A DNA stretch of 64,000 nucleotides from Cycas panzhihuaensis (taxonomy: Eukaryota; Cycadophyta), in NCBI GenBank assembly GCA_023213395.1, contig CM041465.1, positions 242,055,741 through 242,119,740 on the forward strand, read 5' to 3'. The first letter of the stretch is position 1; the number at the start of each line of letters is the position of its first letter. A program made the translations under genes and the position numbers. Positions 10,976-22,957 of the stretch are shown piece by piece. A model generated the notes under the pieces. That model did not search any database, was not told the DNA's origin, and saw nothing but the letters and a program-made list of their open reading frames with translations.

Positions 10976-11745
10976 ATATATGCATGCACATGTATAGTAT
11001 TACTTGTTGGAAGGTTTTATCCACAAGAAAACTCTACCTACTTTGAGTAAGTAAGATCGTGTTGGAAGATACGTATATCTCATTTACATTTGTTTCCCTT
11101 TGAAACTTTCCTTTAAAGTTCTTGCTCTTTTGTAATACATTATAGGGAAGGTAAGGGAGACCCACCTATGGTTTTGTCCACAATGCCAACCATGGCTTGG
11201 AGCATAAGGTGACTAACAAAAGGAAGACAACGAAGGAAAGAGAGGCACTCCATCGACTAGCTTGTTTCTGGGTGCACCTCTTCCAACCTTCCTCTTCTTC
11301 CTTATTCCTTTTTCCTCCTTTTCCCTCAAATAGGAAATTGGTTGCATTTACACATTGCTTGCAATCATTTTTTTTGCTTACTTACATCCATCTAAAGGAA
11401 AGTATAAAGGAATATCATCTATATTTGCTCTCTTGATCTTTGCATTAGTGTGTATTGCTTGGTTCCTCCTTTTCTCTTGCATGAGCATGAAAATGTGTAA
11501 CTTGAACTAGTGCATCCCTCATTTATCTCCTAAAAGGAAAGTGATAGAAGGGGATTTCTTTTCTTTATCACACCCTCCTCTTTTATTCACTTTGCATGTA
11601 TAAGAGTAGTAATGAGAAAGGGAACTTGGGCTTTTGATAGTCATCCTTCTTCCATGCATCATTAAGGAAAGTTACATAGGTCATCCATACTCTTCCTCTC
11701 TTTTACACCCTCTTTCTTCCTTCATTTAATTCTTTTTCTTGTTGA

Positions 11746-11790
11746 TAAAGATAAAAGAGAGAGAGGATAAAAGGAGAGAGAGATAAAGTA
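11746..11790. repeat. GA-rich simple repeat
   Basis: Runs of GAGAGAGAG and AGGAGAGAGAGA in the unit 1 leader. Confidence 0.7.
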
Positions 11791-12639
11791 TCTTTTGAGT
11801 TGCATTTACTTAGCATTGATACTTTATATCTTTATACTTTCTTTAAACAAGACTAAAACACTTCCCAAACCATTTAGTATGATTAGTCAGGTTGCCTTAT
11901 TTAACCTAAACCCTAGAGGCATTCCTTTAGGTGATCTTTGGAAAGACACACCATTAGTCCTATCTTCTTTTTAGATTTGGCTCCCGCATACCAAATCCCT
12001 TTCACATCTTCTAACCAACCATTGCCCTCTCTTATTCCGTAGGTTCCTACCCTATTAGGGCTTGCATCCTCTTTTTCCCTTCTTCCAAGAAGAGAGATTT
12101 AATCCTCCCTATCCTTCCTTTACTTGTTAGGATAGGAGAGTATGGTACTTAGTGAACTGAGGATGCCCTTTCCTAACTCAAATCTGAGAAGGTACCTACC
12201 AAAAGAGGAAGTCTTGTGTGTTATTTGTGGGTCTCTAAACCTGTATTTTAATGCATAGAAACCTTTTGTGGGTGATCTATCTTCTTACCCTCAAGGACCC
12301 TTAAGCCCTTGGCATAGTGATAGTGTAGGCTTAATATCCTTATCCTTAGTGACCCCCCAGAGGTGTGCTTGCAAAAGCCTATATGCTCTCTTGCTCATGT
12401 GATTGGCGCTGCATAGCCCCATGATCCTTCATAGATCTCTAAACCATTAGCATAATATTTTCTATTTAATTAAGTTTAAGTTGATGAGTAGGTTTTAGGT
12501 TTATTCCAGACCCTAAACATTCCTTAAGATATTGTTACCAGTACAGGCTTAATTTAAGGCAATAACATGAGAGACCACTTTTGCTTATGCCCATCATAGG
12601 GTCCCTAGGGCCCCTGCCTATGCTATGCCTATTTTGATT

Positions 12640-14060
12640 CCACTCTATTTTATCTAGCCCCAAGTTACCTCTTAGATAGTCACCCAAGCCATCCCTCCAC
12701 CTATTCAACCCAAGTTGATAGTTGCCTAATCTATGGGTCCTTCATCTAGGATGGTTTCTTAGCTTATCCAAGCCATTTCCTAACCTAGACCCTTTATTCC
12801 CTCTCTTATCACTCCATCAAATAACCTTCATTCCTCTATCCCTCAACTAAGTGTAACTTGGATGCCTCCCCTTGTACTACCAATCCCACCATACCCTTAT
12901 CTCATAAGACTTGGTGGGGTCTCTTGGCCTCCTCCTCACTAGTACCAACTTTATCAATCCATATATATCTCACTTGGTTATGTTACTTAGTAATAGGGGT
13001 AAGGTGTGCCTTATCCTTTACTTACCTATGATGTGTATCCACTTCACTTATATGAGGTTGCCCCTCTAATTAAAGGCCCATATGGCAAAACCCCTTGCCT
13101 CATCCCTTGTTGTACCACACTCCACCTTATCAAGCCATAACACCCTCATTTTCTCCCATTTATCAAGTTCCATGCACCCAAACTTATCAAGCCCAACTTG
13201 GCCTTCTACCTATCCCACCTTATGCATTGATTCCTTAGGGAGTCATTGCATAGAGTAGTGCACCCTACCGACCCTATCCATATGGAGCTTTGGGCTATGT
13301 AAACCCACCTCCTTATGGATCTTTCTCCTATGAATGAGTGATAGCTCCATACTTGGTCATATGCACCCCTCAACTTGCATCTCAGTACTAGACCTACTAG
13401 TAAGGATACATTTATTATGGTGGATTGTAAACCCAACCAACCTATCAGCCCCAAAACTCTTATCCACCCCTTGATCCTTTGTCTCAACCTAGGGCATGTC
13501 CCTTTATTGATTATAGGACTGACTTTCTCTCCTTGGAGGCCCTGAGAATAAATTTATCACCTCACCCTCTTGAAATGCTTAAGTTTGAATGCACTTCATC
13601 CCAGGCCCCTACATATCATGTTTGATCATTTTCCATGGTATGTATTAACTACTAGTCCTATGACTATATCTTGATGAAGTTATTTCCAAGGTCTCTATAA
13701 TGGGACACTCTCAAGTGGTTTTATTATTTATCTACCCATTCTATCTTCTACTTTCAATAGTAGATAGACACCTTCATTAATTATTTTAACATTGCTCATC
13801 CTTTTAAATGTGGGGTTAAAGTTATTCTCTTACTTAAAAAAGACCATGAAGAGCTCAACATAGACTTTGTACACTATTTTCATGACTTTCTCCATTCATC
13901 TAAATCCATTCTTCTTAAATACCTCAAGAGGAATATCTTTATTAGTGCCCTTCATCCTGAAATCCACACTAAAGTACTCAAGATGTGTGCTACTACATGT
14001 GACTTAACCATAGCAAAATGCCTTACTTTGGAGTCCACTGAGATCTAAATAGGCCTTAAA
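12640..14060 (+). pseudogene. gag: gag of Tat-like unit 1
   Basis: An N-terminal Pro/Tyr/Ser-rich stretch (about 12640-13480; for example YGALGYVNPPPYGSFSYE) leads into a retrotransposon gag (capsid) domain. Blocks LPPHPLEMLKF, DTLKWFYYLSTHSI, FNIAHPFKCGVKVI and ELNIDFVHYFHDFLHSSKSI follow the Retrotrans_gag pattern of WF, L and F spacing. The same blocks occur at 24700-25290. Several stops (TAG, TAA, TGA) interrupt it. Upstream is the leader, downstream the protease region, as expected for gypsy gag-pol order. Confidence 0.75.
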
Positions 14061-15120
14061 GAGGTCAATAGACCTCCCTTACATCATGAGACATTACCTC
14101 CTCCTTAAGACCAAAGGCCTCAACCATAGGCTCCGAGACCTCTTATTGGCAATGTCTATAAGACAATGGACTTTCTTACTTTTATTATTCACTTATTTAA
14201 ATATGTAGTCAAAGATCTTAAGCTCCAACCATTCCCCAACCAACTTGAGCTACTTATCCCCATGCATAGGTATAGGTCAATTCATTAAGTTGCTTAGATA
14301 ATCTCCTAGCTAAAATAGGTTAATCATACCCCTACTCAAGTTAAAAAGTCCCCATACCCCCCTGAGAAGATGTGGTGTATAGTCTATAAGAGTTGTTCCC
14401 ATGATGATGCCCACTATTAGACCTAATATCTTGAATAGGAACTACCCTGGGACCCCCCTTTACAACTTGAATCTAAGCCCAATATCAAATAGATGGTCTA
14501 TTAGAACCCTTTCCAAAGTAATAATGCTCCCAAATATTTGACCTAACCATATAACTAGGGAGGAAATAGGTGATCCTAACCTCAAAGGAAGCCTCTATCT
14601 AGTCCCACTCTTGATCAACCTAGAGATAAATCCTAACTCACACTAGCTAGCTATTCTCCTTTCAAAACCTAAGACCCACCCTAGGTTGCCCAATGCTATA
14701 ATGCTAAGGGTAAAAGCATGATCCAAATACTTGACACCACCTAAAATTTTCCTATAACTTACACCTGAGTAGTCAAGGAAGCTAGAGAAGCCTCTACTTC
14801 CTAACAACTACCTATTGAGCCCCTTCCCATAGTGATCCCCATCTTTCTAAAGATAATTCTTGATTACCCTAGCTGATGCAACTTTAATAGAGCCCTTTCC
14901 TAACCCATTGTCAAGGGGAAATCCTTTTGTATTATGAAAGAACTCCATATTATTTTTATGGGTATGTCCATGATGGATGCCTTACAAAGATTCCCTAACT
15001 AGTGAAACTTACTTATAAAACCCCTAAGGCATATGGAACTACCCATCCATATTGTAACCACTACTTCCCCTAACCAAACCATCATCTCTTTCAATCCTAA
15101 TGACTTTCCATCTATTAAAT
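14061..15120 (+). pseudogene. gag tail and linker to protease, unit 1
   Basis: Decayed coding-like sequence that matches 25300-26290 in content and order. A Lys-rich patch followed by MWCIVYKSCSHDDAHY (about 14360-14410) may be a ruined zinc knuckle. I cannot fix frame or limits. Confidence 0.45.
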
Positions 15121-15756
15121 AGTATGAGTACTATTGGAATTACCCCTTTGTTATTACCATTGAGACCCCATATTTTACACTAAAATGAATTGTTATTGAT
15201 AATTGATCTTTAAGGAATGCCATGCCTACTCAAATACTTGAGAAACTCAACAATGAGGCCCTTAAGCTAGTCTTGTGGAAGTATTAAGGATATGATGAAA
15301 ATAAAGAGGCACCTCTTAGGACAATTATCCTTCCTCTCAACCTCAAGGATAAAACCATCCTCACTAACATTATTGTCCTTAACATCGATGTCAATTATAA
15401 CCTCCTTTTGGGATGACCATAGTTGGACTAGATGTGGGGTGTCTATTTTTCCTTATGGGGGTAGTTAAAATTTATTTATAATGGAAGAGTCTACATCATA
15501 ATATGTGAGCCCTCCTTCTGATCTTTCCAACCTATAGTCCAAGACATTTTTGATGTTGATGATGATGAGAGTGAAGAATTAGAGCCTTCCCTTATAGGCT
15601 TTTTTCAAAGTCCAAGCCTCCAACCTGAATATGATCCTCCATCTTCTAGGCCAAACATGGTTCATTTCACCACTATAGAAGTAGGTAGCTATGGGTATTT
15701 GGTTATTCTTAATGACCCTGAATTAGATGATGAAGATCTTGAGCCCCATACATGAT
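15120..15756 (+). pseudogene. pol: Aspartic protease of Tat-like unit 1
   Basis: Retropepsin-like region. The reading YPFVITIETPYFTLK leads to IVIDN with a stop and then SLRNAMPTQILEKL, where the second copy has IIDNGSSVNVMP (the usual Tat/Ogre active site is VIDNGSS). Then come KEAPLRTIILPLNLKDKTI and NIIVLNIDVNYNLLLG. An acidic C-terminal tail (VDDDESEELEPS, then NDPELDDEDLEPH) ends at 15756. The enzyme would cut Gag-Pol; Gly-Ser of the active site is destroyed here. Confidence 0.75.
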
Positions 15757-15853
15757 AGATGGCTATTATTTCTCAAACCTAAAATGAATAATCATGTGTA
15801 GATAGTCCCCTTTCTTTTGGCCCTTCCCAAAGGACCCCTCACTTACCCTAATC

Positions 15854-16162
15854 TATTATAGGCCAAACCCTATAACCATAATAATAAGAGAGTAAAAGGG
15901 AAGAATACTAGGAGACAAAGTGATCATTAAATAAGAACCAAAAAGTGTACTAAAGCGAACCCAAATAGATTATATCCATAAACATATCAATATGCCTTAC
16001 ATAGGATGGGGGTGTTATATTTATAAGAGGACAATCCTATTATTATATTATTCTATTATTAATCTACCTAATCCCACATTTCTATTATTATTAAATGTTC
16101 CTAACTTATCCTTCTTAACCCTTAACCTTCTAACCTATTACATGTAGTATAGGTTCATTGCA
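15854..16162 (-). repeat. 3' LTR of the LARD-like element
   Basis: Aligns with 18976-19274 over its length, including the shared word CCTTACATAGGATGGGGGTG. Left end TATTATAGG (TG decayed to TA on this strand), right end GGTTCATTGCA. Confidence 0.85.
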
Positions 16163-16176
16163 TGCCCTCTACCCTC
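16163..16176 (-). other. Polypurine tract of the LARD-like element
   Basis: On the minus strand GAGGGTAGAGGGCA abuts the 3' LTR. This is the expected place for the primer of plus-strand DNA synthesis. Confidence 0.7.
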
Positions 16177-18961
16177 ATATGCTTTTCCCTCTAAGCATCC
16201 TAATACAAAAATATATGTATCCACCACCTGCCACTACTAGTATATCACAGGTAGTGGTTTAATCAAGGTGACAACAAGGAGATACTGTTGTTGTAGATCT
16301 TTTTATTAAGAAAAGATGCATAAAAATAAGAATCCAAATGCTCTTATAATTTGAATGATGATGGAGCCAACTTGATGTTTACACCTTTACGTAAAGAGAT
16401 TTTAACCTACTAATCCAAAGTGAAATTTACCTCATCTTATTTTTCTTCATATTTTCTTTCCTTATGTTTGGCCTCTTCTTCTAGAAGGGTGCTCTAGTTA
16501 GGATTGAGTGCTTCAATATATTGATGAAATACAAAAATGAAGAGGCCCTAATTTGTCTTGTAGGTATTTTAACACCACTCTCATGCCTACGATTGAAAGG
16601 GGCCTTCTAATTATTGAATATCTAAACAAAGCTTATGATATTTTGTTAAATTATGCTCTTTAAAGTATGCAAGCATGGATACAAGCATGTCATAAAATAT
16701 GATAAAATCATTAAGACTTAAATGAAGTAGCTCGATCCTAGTTTCCCCATAATTTTTATCATTTGAGTGATCCTAGTCCTATAAAATTATTTCATCCTAC
16801 AATGCTTCATCTTACTCCTATACGTCTCCTTTTGTAGAATCTTCAATAGCTAGGTAAGCTCTTGTTCCCATTTGAAGTTCCATCTTGAAGGATACCCAAT
16901 CTAGATCTAGGTGTGAGATATACTATTTCCAAGTTATTTAATATAGATCCCATTATAAGAATGCCATAGAAAACATGATTTTGAAATAGTCCTAATTGAT
17001 ACAGTAAACTATAGAATAATCTTCAAAGAATTATTCTAAAGTGGCAACTTGATCATAAAACTCAATGTGACTATCCATTCCAAAGTAAGTGAGGTCAAGG
17101 TCATCATTATACTTAAAAAAGAAGTGTTCATAGTCATAGTACTAATCAAGAAGACCCTATTTTTCATAGGATGTAATTAAATTCCTATAAACCCTTGGGT
17201 CCATTTGGCCTCAAGAATAATAGAAGGCAAGAAAAAATCTGAATGACCAAAAAACTATAAAAAATTATATTTATATAACGATAGGGTTTAATTTCAAACA
17301 TTAATATCTACTACAAGAAAAGTAAAAAATATGTCATATCATAGTGTAAATTGAAGCTCTCGAAGCAAGGAATCTAATGGGTTTGAAATAACTGAATTCT
17401 AAGCATGTATGGAGAAGATATGATTAGAACTATTCAAGTAGATATAAAAATTATGATGAAACCCTTTGAATTATTATTAAGCCTCCTTTTCAATAAGAGC
17501 TTAGTCACTTTAGATGCTCCATATAGCCAATGATAATAGCATAAGAGGTAGATTTCATAATACTTCTCAATATAATTAAATTAAAACCCTACCTTGATAA
17601 AAATATTTACCCATATTAAAATCTATTTCATTCATTAATAGAGCAGTGGTAAATTTTGGATGAGCATTAGAGTGTTTAAGCATCTAAGTGGATCAATCTG
17701 CATTGTTTACCAAGGTTGCTTTAAACAAGGAATAATAGGATGCATCAAGTGTGAAGGGTATTAATATGTTGATAACCTAGTAATAGTTTTCGATGGACTA
17801 TTGTTCATATTGCTAGTGAAAAGATGATTCAACTGCTACAATATCACAAGATTTAAAACCTCAACAACCCAACCACTATAGAGCTACTTGCCTTTCTTTT
17901 TTTTCCCTTTTTGCTTTCTTTTTTTTTCTTAATATATTTTTTGCACTACTCACTCCATGATAAGGATAACTTTATGGGGGTTTGTGGTGATGGCAAGTCT
18001 ACAAGTGCTTGGGGATTACCGTATAAAGGCAAATGTGAACACTTAGTAATTAACACAAAGCTATAGATATGAAGCCATCTCCAAATAACTACTATGATTA
18101 TAAATGAGTATGGTTTTTATGGCACCTCTTAAGATATTAAATTTATTTAAGCTCATTATATACAACTATAGAATGACCACCCTTTTATAAAACTTAGTTG
18201 ATTGATCCTAGGCTTGGATAGAGATCAAACTTAAGCAAAAACCCCAATGTTTGATAGGTGGATTCTTTGCTATGATTCAAAAGTTCAAAGATGTAATGAT
18301 TTCTTCAGGCACATAACTTTAAGCATAGATTAGACCATAAGCACTAGTAAAGAAGAAATATTAATGATTAAGATTCTTAGGAATGGTGTCACGGAATGAG
18401 GAGATGTTGTTTAGAGGCCAACACCTTGGTAAACTTCTCAAAGATATGTAATACATGCTTCCAATAATGGTGCTCAAAATATAAGTGATAATAATCTTAA
18501 GGCTTCAAAATCTCCTAAATTTTAGATGTCCCATAAAAAGGATACCATAGCAGAGATGGTCAATATTAAGAAATTTAGTCTCAAATAGTTGCACACTTAT
18601 AATGGGGGTAGGGAGAGATCATATGCAGATACCCTTCTACCAAAATGCAAAGACACACGATTACATCTAACACAAACTTTGATCCACAATAGTAAAATAA
18701 GGATTCCATTAAAAAAATTCACTATTTCAAAATATATCAATAATAACTTGATAGTTTTCGAACCCTCTCACAAAGAATATGTTAAACTGCAACTACAAAT
18801 GATAAAATAACCCACTCTTAAGGTTTGTACATAAACCTTACTAATTACATCTTTGACTTGGTAAACCCTTCAATAAGGATTGCCAACCCTCTAATAATAT
18901 CGTATCTTCAACACCTATAATAAATAAGGAGGAAGTAAGAAAAATCTTTGCCTTTTCCCTA
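16177..18961 (-). other. Interior of the LARD-like element
   Basis: No known retrotransposon domain. The minus strand has stretches with few stops at about 17000-16600, including DFIIFYDMLVSMLAYFKEHN and TRIELLHLSLN, that I do not recognise. They could be a captured transcript or chance. A + strand frame at 18589-18810 has no recognisable feature and lies in the leader just after the primer site. The region is otherwise AT-rich. Confidence 0.4.
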
Positions 18962-18973
18962 GCTTTGATACCA
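18962..18973 (-). other. Primer binding site of the LARD-like element
   Basis: The minus strand reads TGGTATCAAAGC, one base off the initiator-Met tRNA complement TGGTATCAGAGC, two bases from the LTR end. Confidence 0.8.
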
Positions 18974-18975
18974 CT

Positions 18976-19274
18976 TGTTATAGGGCAACCCTTACAACCA
19001 TAATAATATGAGAGCAAAGGGGAAGAAGAGAGTGGTCATGAAATGATAATGAAAAGGGGCATCAAAGTGAACCCAAATAGATCATTTTCATAAATATATC
19101 AAGATGCCTTACATAGGATGGGGGTGTCATATTTATAAGAGGATCACCCCATTATTATATTACTCTACTACTAATGTACCTAATCCCATATTTCCATTAT
19201 TATTGAATACTCCTAACTTATCCTTCTTAATCCTTAACCTTCCAATCTATTACATGTGGTATATGTTCATTACA
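18976..19274 (-). repeat. 5' LTR of the LARD-like element
   Basis: Begins TGTTATAGGG and ends TTCATTACA on the + strand, giving TG...CA ends. Partner of 15854-16162; the flank CAATC is the right target duplication. Confidence 0.85.
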
Positions 19275-19279
19275 CAATC

Positions 19280-20285
19280 CTAGTAAGATCCTATTGAGAA
19301 CCCTTGAGCTGAGCCCATACCCCCTTCACCTTATATGATATCTTTGTTTTAACAAACCTAACTTGCTCACCATTCCAACTAGCTCATTTATAACTGTCAC
19401 CCTAACTTGCCCTAAGAAACCCTTGATCCATAATATTTAACCTTAATAGCCTCTCAACCATCCATCAAAGTAACTTACCATGTGAGAGTCCCCTAGTTAA
19501 TTGTACATTTAGACAATATGCTTAGGGACCTTAATTACCCTACAACCAATATGAGGCCCTCACTAAGTGTTGACAACCCCCCTCTTTACCCATCACAAAC
19601 CATTAATATAATTTATTATGTATGGGACTTTCTAGATTATATTATTAGTTAGTTAGATCTAGACCAAGTCCCTTATATTTACAACTCAGATGAAGAGTCT
19701 AATTTAGTTTTCTCCTATGAGGAGTCTATTATTTATGATTCTCCCCTATCTTATCTTTCTTATAAGTCCGCTAACCCTCTTATCTTTGATCCTGATCTAG
19801 AGCAAGACCAAGTCAACCATACTTTACCCCCCTTGTAACTCTCATACCTATTAAATATTTGCACTTGAATTTTATTTAGAAGTCCTCTCATTATTTTGAG
19901 TGGGAATTTAATTGGTATATGAATCCACCTATTGAAAGGCTTGAGTCTCTCGTTTTATCTAAGACCATTTATAACATTGACTTCTTTGAGAATGATGAGG
20001 CATTGATTAAGCACCTAGTGGGGGATCTCTTAACCTCCCTCCAAACCACCACATGTTTAAGTTATAGAAGTGTCTTTCTATTAGATTGCCTCTTACTAAG
20101 ACTAACACAATGCAATCCCTCCCAAACCTACCTGTTGACCAAGCCCCCCTCATTTTAAGGAGGGAAATGCCCTTCTTCTAGGGAAAACCATTGACATTAT
20201 ATTGGATCCTAGTAAGATCATCAAGATTATAGTAGAATTCTCTCTTGTAAAGGTACTTAAACATACAACTTTATTCCAATAATTC
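19280..20285 (+). pseudogene. pol: Protease-RT linker of Tat-like unit 1
   Basis: Continues the gypsy unit after the LARD insertion. One frame reads acidic, Ser/Tyr-rich linker such as NSDEESNLVFSYEESIIY (about 19680-19740) and FDPDLEQDQ. No catalytic motif is expected here in Tat elements. Stops and frame shifts are frequent. Confidence 0.5.
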
Positions 20286-21190
20286 TAGGACATCTTTGTG
20301 TGGGATTATGTTGACATGAAGGGCATAAGTCCTAAGATCATCACCCACAAACTCACTACAACTCTTAAATCCAAGCTTGGTAGAGAGAAATAACACACCA
20401 TCCATCCTAATTTTTTAATAGTCATCAAGATGGAGGTAGAAAAGTTATATAATACTGACTCGATTACCTCAATTAATTACCCTTGATGGGTGTCCAACAT
20501 TGTGCCTATAGCAAAAAGGAATGAGGCCATTCATATTTGTATCGATTTCAGGGACATAAATAAGGCATGCTCTAAAGATAATTTTCCCATCCCATTCATA
20601 GACTAGATTATATATAGGGTGACAAGCTTTGAGGTTATGTCCCTAATGGATGGATTCCTAAGTTACAACCATCCAAAGCTTGCCTAAAGACTATCACAAG
20701 CCCACATTCACCATTCCTTCAAGGACCTTTACTTATGTCATAATACCTTTTGGTCTAAAAAATACTAGTGAAACCTACCAATGGACCATGAATTTTATCT
20801 TTTATGACCTTAATAATAAAATTCTTAGGGTATTCATAGATGATCTCTTAGGCCTTTCACAAAACAAGAGTGACTATCACATTCATCTTAGGGAAATCTT
20901 CATAAGATGTAAAACATTTCACGTCAATTAGAAGCCTCACAAGTGTGTATTTATTATAATGACTAGAAAACTATTAGGATTTCTCATATTTCAAAAGGGG
21001 ATCTAAGTTGATCTTGAGAAAGTGAAAGTGATCCTAGAGATGCCCCTTCCCCCTCCCACCCAAAACTCAAAAGTAGATAAAGTCATTTCTAGGGTATCTA
21101 GGTTTCTTATGGTACTTCTTAGTGAATTTTACTATGAATGCCAAACCATTGATAAATATCCTTAAGAAGAAAGCCTATTTATCTAGACTT
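20285..21190 (+). pseudogene. pol: Reverse transcriptase of Tat-like unit 1
   Basis: Ty3/gypsy RT with recognisable blocks in order: QDIFVWDYVDMKGI, SNIVPIAKRNEAIHICIDFR (the K..G.R.C.DFRD block), DINKACSKDNFPIP, MSLMDGFLSY, TFTYVIIPFGLKNTSETYQ and the active site VFIDDLL with FIDD at 20833-20844. Then KCVFIIMTRKLLGFL follows. Both active-site aspartates remain. A frame shift near 20690 and several TAG/TAA stops disable it. It would copy element RNA into DNA in the cytoplasmic particle. Confidence 0.85.
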
Positions 21191-21650
21191 TGATAACTAA
21201 AGTTTCCTTTTAATAACTTAAATGGGGCCTCATCTTAACGCCCATTTTGGCTCCCCTAATGTTTGATTGTCCATTCATTCTATACACATCCTCTATAAGT
21301 GAATTGATTAGTTCCATCTTAGCCCAAAAAGATAGTATAAAAGTTGAGTGGGCTATTTATTTCATTAGTCAAACCTTGGTTGCAACCAAAATCAATTACA
21401 CGCTTATTAAGAATGAGTGCTTGGTGTTAGTGTTTATTATAAAAATATTAAGGCACTACCTATTAGGGAACACTACAAACATCATCATCTAATCTGACCT
21501 CTTATACTTCTTAATGACCAAATCATACCTAATAGGATGGATAGAGAAATGAATTATACTTTTATAGGAATATGACATTATGACTACTAGCAATAAGTCC
21601 AAAAAAGGTATGGTTGTTGTTTCTCACCTACCAGGAATGGATTGGGATCT
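21190..21650 (+). pseudogene. pol: RNase H linked to RT, Tat-like unit 1
   Basis: The reading PFILYTSSISELISSILAQ, EWAIYFISQTLV, INYTLIKNECLVLVF and LRHYLLGNTTNIII follows the degenerate RNase H carried by Tat elements after RT. The end, EYDIMTTSNKSKKGMVV, corresponds to the family's KAIKGQALADHLA-like terminus. Directly after it, without integrase, antisense gene or second RNase H, the sequence passes into LTR block 2, so about 5 kb has been lost at this junction. Confidence 0.8.
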
Positions 21651-22957
21651 TATTACATAGGTAAGTTTAGGTATATATTCAATATTACATCTTTTACTAG
21701 CTTTCCTTTACAATCATTATTTTATATGATGTTTGTATAATTTCCTAAGAGCTTGATTGATATGTTTGCATGGCTTGCCTGTGCATATTTTTGCCTATGA
21801 AAACTAGGACTCTAATCCAATGGAATTATTAAGCCCCCATAGTAATCTCTTAATTAGCAAGAGGTCCCTCACATGTCCTTGTAGCTTAGTTTTGGGTGAG
21901 TTTTGGTTTGCTTCTACTCTTGTGTTGCATCTTTTTCTCCTTCTTCCCACTTTGTCTATTACTCAGTCCATCTAGGGTAATCTATTAGGAATTTTAGTGG
22001 ATGGATGTATTCCATCATCCATATATTGCGAGACTTCTTTGTATTTTCATTAGTATTAATTACCTAGTCTCCATCTATACTTTGGCACCCTGATTGCCAT
22101 CATTCTCATGAGGTTTTAACATAGTTTATTGATTTTATCATGTATTTTTGCCAGTTTCCAATGTATGAGATGGCCTAAGACTAATTTTTAGATACTTAAG
22201 GACGAGTTCCAATAGTAGTCAACCCCTCCCCTTGCTTCACTAATATTTATTAGTATTTCCTAGTTTTTATAAACGTTTACAATTTTGTTGCTGCCTCATT
22301 GAGTTTCTACTTACCCCACTATGATTTTTGTGCCCCATGAATATATTTTTAGTGCTGTGAATATATTAATAGCATGACTGTTATGATTTTAAATACAACT
22401 AACAACATCTAAAATCACATTTATTACACCTTTGACAAGATTCCTTGCCTTGAGGCTAGGCTAGATCAAGGCCCAATAGTCATGTAGAGTGTTTGCAACT
22501 CACAAAACTAAATTTGGAGTTATTATTCATCATCATTCTCATATCTAGCGAGCTACTATATTTTCTTTTCAAGCTTTCTCAAGATAACATATGAAAAATT
22601 AGACCTTCAATAGGGAAAAGAAGGTAAAACCAAGATCTAGAAGGTAGGAGGACCTCCTTAAGCTACAACTACAACCAAGGAGTGTATTCTCCCCACCTAT
22701 AATCAAGAATTTCATCTAAAAAGCCCCCTTTTAAGGAATACAAAAGCTTATAATCACCAAAATCTCTTCACCTTTCACCATTATTTCTTCCTTCCAAGTG
22801 TGTAAGCTCCATTCATAGTTTTTTTCCAGTAAAATACTAATGTTTTGCTTCCCATTTCATCAATTTTCTATATGTTTTGCTTGTTTCTTTAGTTTAAAAG
22901 CAATAATACATTTATTTGGTAGGTTTACCTTAAAAATCTTGGAGAAACATCCTCTCA
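21605..22957 (+). repeat. LTR block 2 of the Tat-like array
   Basis: From about 21640 it aligns closely with LTR block 3 from 39670 (shared words TTTTACTAGCTTTCCTTTA, TTTATATGATGTTTGTAT). It ends CATCCTCTCA followed by TTGGTTG. The left edge is fused to RNase H, so the first 30-50 bases of the LTR are probably missing or mixed with coding sequence. Confidence 0.5.

Larger units (their letters stand above)
10115..12640 (+). other. Leader (5' untranslated region) of Tat-like unit 1
   Basis: A long gene-free leader between LTR block 1 and gag. Parts align with 22958-24237 and 40919-42849, for example GGGAAGGTAAGG near 11148 and 23630, and GGGTGCACC near 11270 and 23754. Position 12344-12375 is the uninterrupted counterpart of the Copia-B copy 2 insertion site. 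Long leaders are common in Tat/Ogre elements. Confidence 0.55.
15854..19274 (-). mobile_element. LARD-like LTR element without recognisable gag-pol
   Basis: Two related LTRs of about 300 bp flank 2.8 kb of internal DNA. On the minus strand the right LTR is followed by a primer site (TGGTATCAAAGC) and the left LTR is preceded by a purine tract (GAGGGTAGAGGGCA), so orientation is minus. The 5-bp flanks are TAATC and CAATC, a target duplication with one change. It splits unit 1 between protease and RT. The interior shows none of the gag, PR, IN or RT motifs I looked for, so it is probably non-autonomous and moved by an unrelated autonomous copia element. The LTRs differ at many positions, so it is old. 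Confidence 0.82.

Noticed and set aside
13206-13487. 93-residue minus-strand frame
   Set aside because: It lies opposite the Pro/Tyr-rich gag N-terminus. No domain, and no counterpart in unit 2.
16220-16262. Inverted repeat CCACTAC...GTAGTGG as a small DNA transposon
   Set aside because: The arms are only about 7 bp and no target duplication or transposon end was visible.
18589-18810. 73-residue + strand frame inside the LARD-like element
   Set aside because: It runs against the element's orientation, lies in its leader and has no recognisable motif.
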